Shown one piece after another: positions 60,084 to 64,000 of a DNA stretch of 64,000 nt. Each line of letters starts with the position of its first letter. Within the stretch, counting starts at the first letter, position 1. The DNA lies in NCBI GenBank assembly GCA_949358305.1, contig OX442319.1:10602001-10666000 (forward strand), in the 5' to 3' direction. The translations under genes and the position numbers were made by a program. The notes under the pieces were generated by a model. The model saw nothing but the letters and a program-made list of their open reading frames with translations, was not told the origin of the DNA and did no database searches. The stretch comes from Strigamia acuminata. Its lineage: Eukaryota; Arthropoda; Chilopoda; Geophilomorpha; Linotaeniidae.

Positions 60084-60478
60084 ATACCGTTGTTCCTGTT
60101 TCGTCTATTACAAGTTGGCAGGAAATTTAAAGATTTGCCAATTTGCCAATTGAAAATTCGAATAAAAAATTAAAAGTATAAAAATTGTAAGAAGTTAAAA
60201 TACTAAAATAAAACGAAGAGAGAGAAAAAATATATTTAGTAAAATTAAAATTTTGGAATTTCAATTTTATTTGCGTGTGCAGATTATTGACAAAAAAACA
60301 AACGTTGCCACAACAAACACGAACAAAAAATATTTTGATAATGAAGTAAAAATATGCAAATTTATGTTATATATTATTTTTTCAGGTTAAATTATATTTA
60401 TTGGACACAAGAGTAAAAATTGGAAGGAAAAAAATGAAAATAGTGAATTTTAAAAGAATGAAAACGGGAATTTTCAAT

Positions 60479-61312
60479 TTATCGTACACCGAGTTTCGTT
60501 TTTTCCTTCTTCTTTTTCCTCACTTCGTCGATGTCCCTTTCGCGCCAGCTGCTCTTTCGCAGTTTTATCGGCCGACTTCCCACGTATTTCCCGTTCATTT
60601 CGCGCATTGCTTTAATGTAATCCTGCGGGTCTTTGAAGCTGACGAAACCGTATCCCTTGGACTTGAGGTTCCACTTGTCTCGAACTACTTTAGCTTTCAA
60701 AAAAGTTGGATATTTACTAAAAGCGCGCGTCAAAACGTCGTCCGTCACTTCTTTACCGAGATCTCCGCAGAAAATCCGAAAATCATTTAATTCCCACTCC
60801 AACATCGAAGTATCTTCCCACGATTGTCCACCGGCCGTTCGAATACACCTGCGCGGTTTCTCTTTTTCCTTCTTCTTAGAAGCATAACTGTTTTCATACG
60901 GAACAACAGGTGGAGCCTTTCTAACCGGCAATGGCGGTGGTTGTGCGATAGGTTTTGGTACATAAGTCTCGATTTTCGGCGGTGGAATCGTGACGATTGG
61001 CCGCTCAATCTTGCTAGCTTTAACCGGACGTGCAGAATAAACTGCCGGTGCGGCTGTATTGAGTTGATGCGGGATAAATTGTAAGGCGGGTTGGCTTTGC
61101 GTTTGTTCTTGCGGATGAACGGCAATAGCTTCGGCGTACATACTGTACGCTTGGTGTTGCATTTGTTGTTGTTGTGTGTGAAGTTGCTCGGATATCTGGT
61201 TGTAGGTTTGAGCGCCAATAACTGGTCTCGAAGCTTGTGGCATCACATTTGAAAAAGCGATTTCCTGTTCAAATCTTTTCAACTCTTCCTCCATTTCCAA
61301 CGAAAGCGACAT
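60479..61312 (-). CDS. RBM42: RNA-binding protein 42 homologue
   Basis: A single-exon frame of 277 residues. It has an N-terminal acidic helix (MEEELKRFEQEI), a Gln- and Pro-rich middle (runs near 44-52 and 109-134), and one C-terminal RRM at about 178-256. RNP2 is RIFCGD (179-184) and RNP1 is KGYGFVSF (219-226). The tail GKYVGSRPIKLRKSSWRERD and the VRKKKKEKTKLGVR end match RBM42, which keeps this RRM nearly unchanged across animals. RBM42 binds mRNA, associates with hnRNP K, and links to the spliceosome. It is convergent with the HU-protein gene, with 395 bases between their stops. Confidence 0.93.
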   Translation of the reverse strand: MSLSLEMEEELKRFEQEIAFSNVMPQASRPVIGAQTYNQISEQLHTQQQQMQHQAYSMYAEAIAVHPQEQTQSQPALQFIPHQLNTAAPAVYSARPVKASKIERPIVTIPPPKIETYVPKPIAQPPPLPVRKAPPVVPYENSYASKKKEKEKPRRCIRTAGGQSWEDTSMLEWELNDFRIFCGDLGKEVTDDVLTRAFSKYPTFLKAKVVRDKWNLKSKGYGFVSFKDPQDYIKAMREMNGKYVGSRPIKLRKSSWRERDIDEVRKKKKEKTKLGVR

Positions 61313-61479
61313 GTTTGTTTAATTCGGTATTTGTAAATGAATTTGTTAAGAAGGGTTGGTGGTTTTATACGCACGTCAAATGGAAAACGTAGTACTAACG
61401 TCACGTATTGCGGGGAAGCTTTACCGGGAAGCTGTGCAGGGAAGCTTTGCTGGAATTATCTGCTTTTGAGTTTTGAATC

Positions 61480-61515
61480 ATTCCCTCATCGTTACTACTG
61501 ATTAAAACTTTTACA
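61480..61515 (-). repeat. Inverted scrap of the multigene-family 3' flank
   Basis: TTCCCTCATCGTTACTACTG is the reverse complement of the AATCAGTAGTAATGATGAGGG motif found after copies C and F and at 32.8 kb. It lies just upstream of the intact acid phosphatase. Confidence 0.6.
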
Positions 61516-61671
61516 CGTGACGTGTGAATCATCCCCCCAACTTCTTTTGTTGATGGCTCTCTAGAGACGAGAATCAGAAGCGATTTTACAGATTAAAACC
61601 GTTTATCACGCATATAATTCTGATTATTCAAAAGCGATTCAATTGAAAGCTGTGGTCTTCAAGAAGCAGTC

Positions 61672-63417
61672 ATGGCAACTTTTGGTTCCAGCTGGATTTC
61701 GTGGACATTTTTAATCGCGACTTTTTTCTTGGTGGTCGCCAAAGCTGGAAATTCACAATTAAAACAGGTTCAACTTGTAAGTAGATTGATTAATTAATTT
61801 TAAAAACATTCGGATTTACCGTGACCAATTTATTTGTACAGTTGTTCAGGCATGGTGATAGGGCACCGACCAGAACCTACCCCAAAGACGAATGGAAAAA
61901 CGCATGGCCAGACGGACTTGGACAGCTAACAACGGTATAAACGCAATATTTGACCAATAGAAAATAATTTATTGCAATTTTTCATTATTTTTTACAGCTT
62001 GGAATGATGCAGCAGTATCGCACAGGACAATATCTAAGAGAAAGATATGGAAATTTGATTAACAACACTTACAATCACCATGCTGTTCACGTTCAAAGTA
62101 CGGATGTTGACCGGACACTAATGAGTGCCTATGCCAATCTGGCCGGGTTTTTTCCACCTGGCAGACATGTTTGGAAAGCAAATCTCACCTGGCAACCAAT
62201 TCCCGTCCACACAATGCCCAGTAAAAAAGATTACGTACGTTAAATTAAAAGAAATTCAAACAAATGACCGTATTTTAATTTTGTAACTTCTGTGCAGTTG
62301 TTGTCGTTGGATTCCATTTGTCCAAAATACGACGAATTGTCCGAGGAGGAAATGAAGTCGCCCGAAGTGGAAAAAGTCAACATCGAAAACAAAGAATTTT
62401 TCAAGTTTCTGGCAATGAAAACTGGACTTGCCGTCAATAATTTCAAACAAGCAGCGTCGATTTTCGGTATTTTATTAATAGAGGTGAATATTCATTTTTT
62501 ATTGGCTTTGAATTTAATTTTTTTTAAAATTTCTCAAATTTGTGCTTTGTGCAGCAAATTCACAACATGACTCAACCCGACTGGGTGACCAAAGAGGTAA
62601 TGGAAAAACTAGACGAAATCCACTTGTTAAAGGTTTCATTACGTGTCAAAACACACGAACAGAGGAAATTGAGAGGAGGTAAGAGCCACAAAACATTTTT
62701 AATATTAGAAAAACATTTTATTTTCTCAATTTTAAGGTCCTTTGGTCGGTGAAATGATAAAAAATATGGAAAAGATTATTCACAATGCTGCGCATAAGCA
62801 TCAAATTTACATGTATTCAGCTGTAAGTATCGTATTAATTGTCTAATTGATTTTAATTTAATTATTTCTTTTTGTTACAGCACGATGTTACTGTTGTTAG
62901 TCTTCTAGCAGCTCTTGGGTTGTATGAACCTCACGTTCCTCCGTATTGTAGTATGGTAATGGTGGAATTGATAGAAGAGAATGGAATTGACTTCGTAAAA
63001 GTAAGATTTATTATTATTAAATTAACCAACTATTAATCTTGGAATAATTTCAGATTTTATATCGCAATGTCACTTCTCGGGATCCGTACGAACTGACCTT
63101 AAAAGGATGTTCGAGTCCGTGTCCTTTTGAGCAGTTTAAAAAACTGACTGCTTCGGTCATTCCAGAGAATATCAAGAGAGAATGTGCAGTTCACCACCAA
63201 AATGACTTTAACGGTGGATCTTTGACAAGTATGTTTTGCTGTATTTCTAATTCTTTTTACCGGACTAAAATATGAATTTTATTTTGATGTTGCAGGTGAA
63301 ATCGTAGGAGTGATTTGTATCGTCTTTGTTATAGTCTTACTTTTACTGTTAGGACGTTGTTTTTACAACAGAAAAATAGTAACTTATGGATACATAAATA
63401 TGGATGACAGGCTCTAA
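61672..63417 (+). CDS. Membrane-anchored histidine acid phosphatase, intact copy 3
   Basis: Nine exons (61672-61776, 61842-61934, 61998-62234, 62298-62483, 62555-62678, 62737-62822, 62881-63000, 63054-63228, 63296-63417) give 415 residues with all borders GT/AG. An N-terminal signal peptide ([15 protein letters not shown]) is followed by the catalytic RHGDRAP (38-44) with nucleophile H39, and the proton-donor HD at 278-279. Residues 378-397 ([17 protein letters not shown]) form a C-terminal membrane anchor with a short cytosolic tail, the layout of lysosomal acid phosphatase. It hydrolyses phosphomonoesters at low pH in lysosomes or outside the cell. Of three copies in the window it is the only one with a full catalytic set and an unbroken frame. 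Confidence 0.95.
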
Positions 63418-63560
63418 AAACATTTTAAACTAATTTTTAATGATTTTAATAAAAAATAAATTGAATTAAAACACATTTATGAATGAATTTCACTATAAAT
63501 TTTTTTTTCTACTTAATAGACTACAATTTAAAACAGTAACGTAATCACACAAACTTCTAG

Positions 63561-63660
63561 GCATTGTCCATTCAATGAATTCGATGCAGTACACCAATTT
63601 AACCCAAATGTCGTGCACAAGATCTTTATTTGTTTGCTATTCCAGCTGTTCGAGGATCTT
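63561..63660 (-). pseudogene. Inverted fragment of the multigene family
   Basis: The minus strand reads QTNKDLVHDIWVKLVYCIEF then IEWTM, matching family codons ~92-120 (TNRALGHDIWIKLVDCIQFI). An in-frame TAG precedes QTNK, and both ends stop abruptly. It is a decayed copy in the opposite orientation to the main array. Confidence 0.82.
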
Positions 63661-63849
63661 TAGGCCTTGTCGCCTGTTGAAGAAGGCTTTGATTGTTTTT
63701 TCGGGACAACAAAAATAAAAATTGATAGGAAAATACAATTTCACATTTTTTTAAAAATTAACTGCAATGAATGAAACAAAACAAGCAAGTGACTTTTCAA
63801 ATTACGTTGCCAATACTCTGTAGTTGCAATAAAATGAATTAAAATGTAT

Positions 63850-64000
63850 TAAACAAGAGCTTATCTTTGAATGAATTTCTCTAAACATTATTTTTTTACT
63901 ACATTAAATCTTGTTCGTTTTACTGTGACAGCATGGTTTTATTCGTCTCGCAATTCAATCAAATTTAAACAATTTTTAACAAGCAAATAACTTTATTCAA
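63850..64000 (-). repeat. Inverted copy of the 3' flank of family member F
   Basis: Reverse-complemented, 63946-64000 matches 50882-50936 (TTGAATAAAGTTATTTGCTT) and 63850-63895 matches 51056-51105 (AATGTTTAGAGAAATTCATT). Another family copy in minus orientation probably lies beyond the right edge. Confidence 0.8.

Overview
The window is eukaryotic, AT-rich, and most likely arthropod. Genes have short introns (often 45-70 bases) with GT/AG ends, and the protein families (CLCA, carboxypeptidase E, a klumpfuss-like zinc-finger factor, CCDC81-type HU protein, RBM42) fit an insect or chelicerate. I cannot resolve the class. Long degenerate A/T-rich minisatellites fill introns and intergenic DNA.

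Left part (1-30 kb): a CLCA-type gene on the minus strand is cut by the left edge, so only its first six coding exons are seen, plus a probable 5' UTR exon near 6.0 kb. Next come a one-exon RING-H2 E3 ligase (9.0 kb), an eight-exon carboxypeptidase E (10.6-13.4 kb), a ~185-bp tandem repeat array split by a solo LTR (14.4-16.1 kb), and a GC-rich one-exon klumpfuss-like C2H2 factor (21.4-22.8 kb) with a likely 5' UTR exon at 18.3 kb. The stretch 22.8-30.6 kb looks gene-free.

Middle (30-54 kb): this is the notable part. A multigene family of intronless ~377-397-residue proteins that I cannot assign to a named domain is tandemly amplified on the plus strand. There are six intact members (A, B, D, E, F, G), two truncated or broken ones (C, H) and several small remnants. 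Many members carry a shared upstream promoter block. At least three (B, D, F), and one deleted remnant, have a divergently oriented small basic-protein gene or its debris beside them. Interleaved are two decayed histidine acid phosphatase copies on the minus strand, fragments of an LTR-retrotransposon gag, and short tandem repeats.

Right part (55-64 kb): ordinary compact genes, namely an NADPH-dependent FMN reductase-like flavoprotein, a CCDC81-type HU-domain protein, RBM42 (minus strand), and an intact membrane-anchored acid phosphatase. At the right edge are inverted remnants of the multigene family and of its 3' flank, so the amplification probably continues beyond the window in the opposite orientation.
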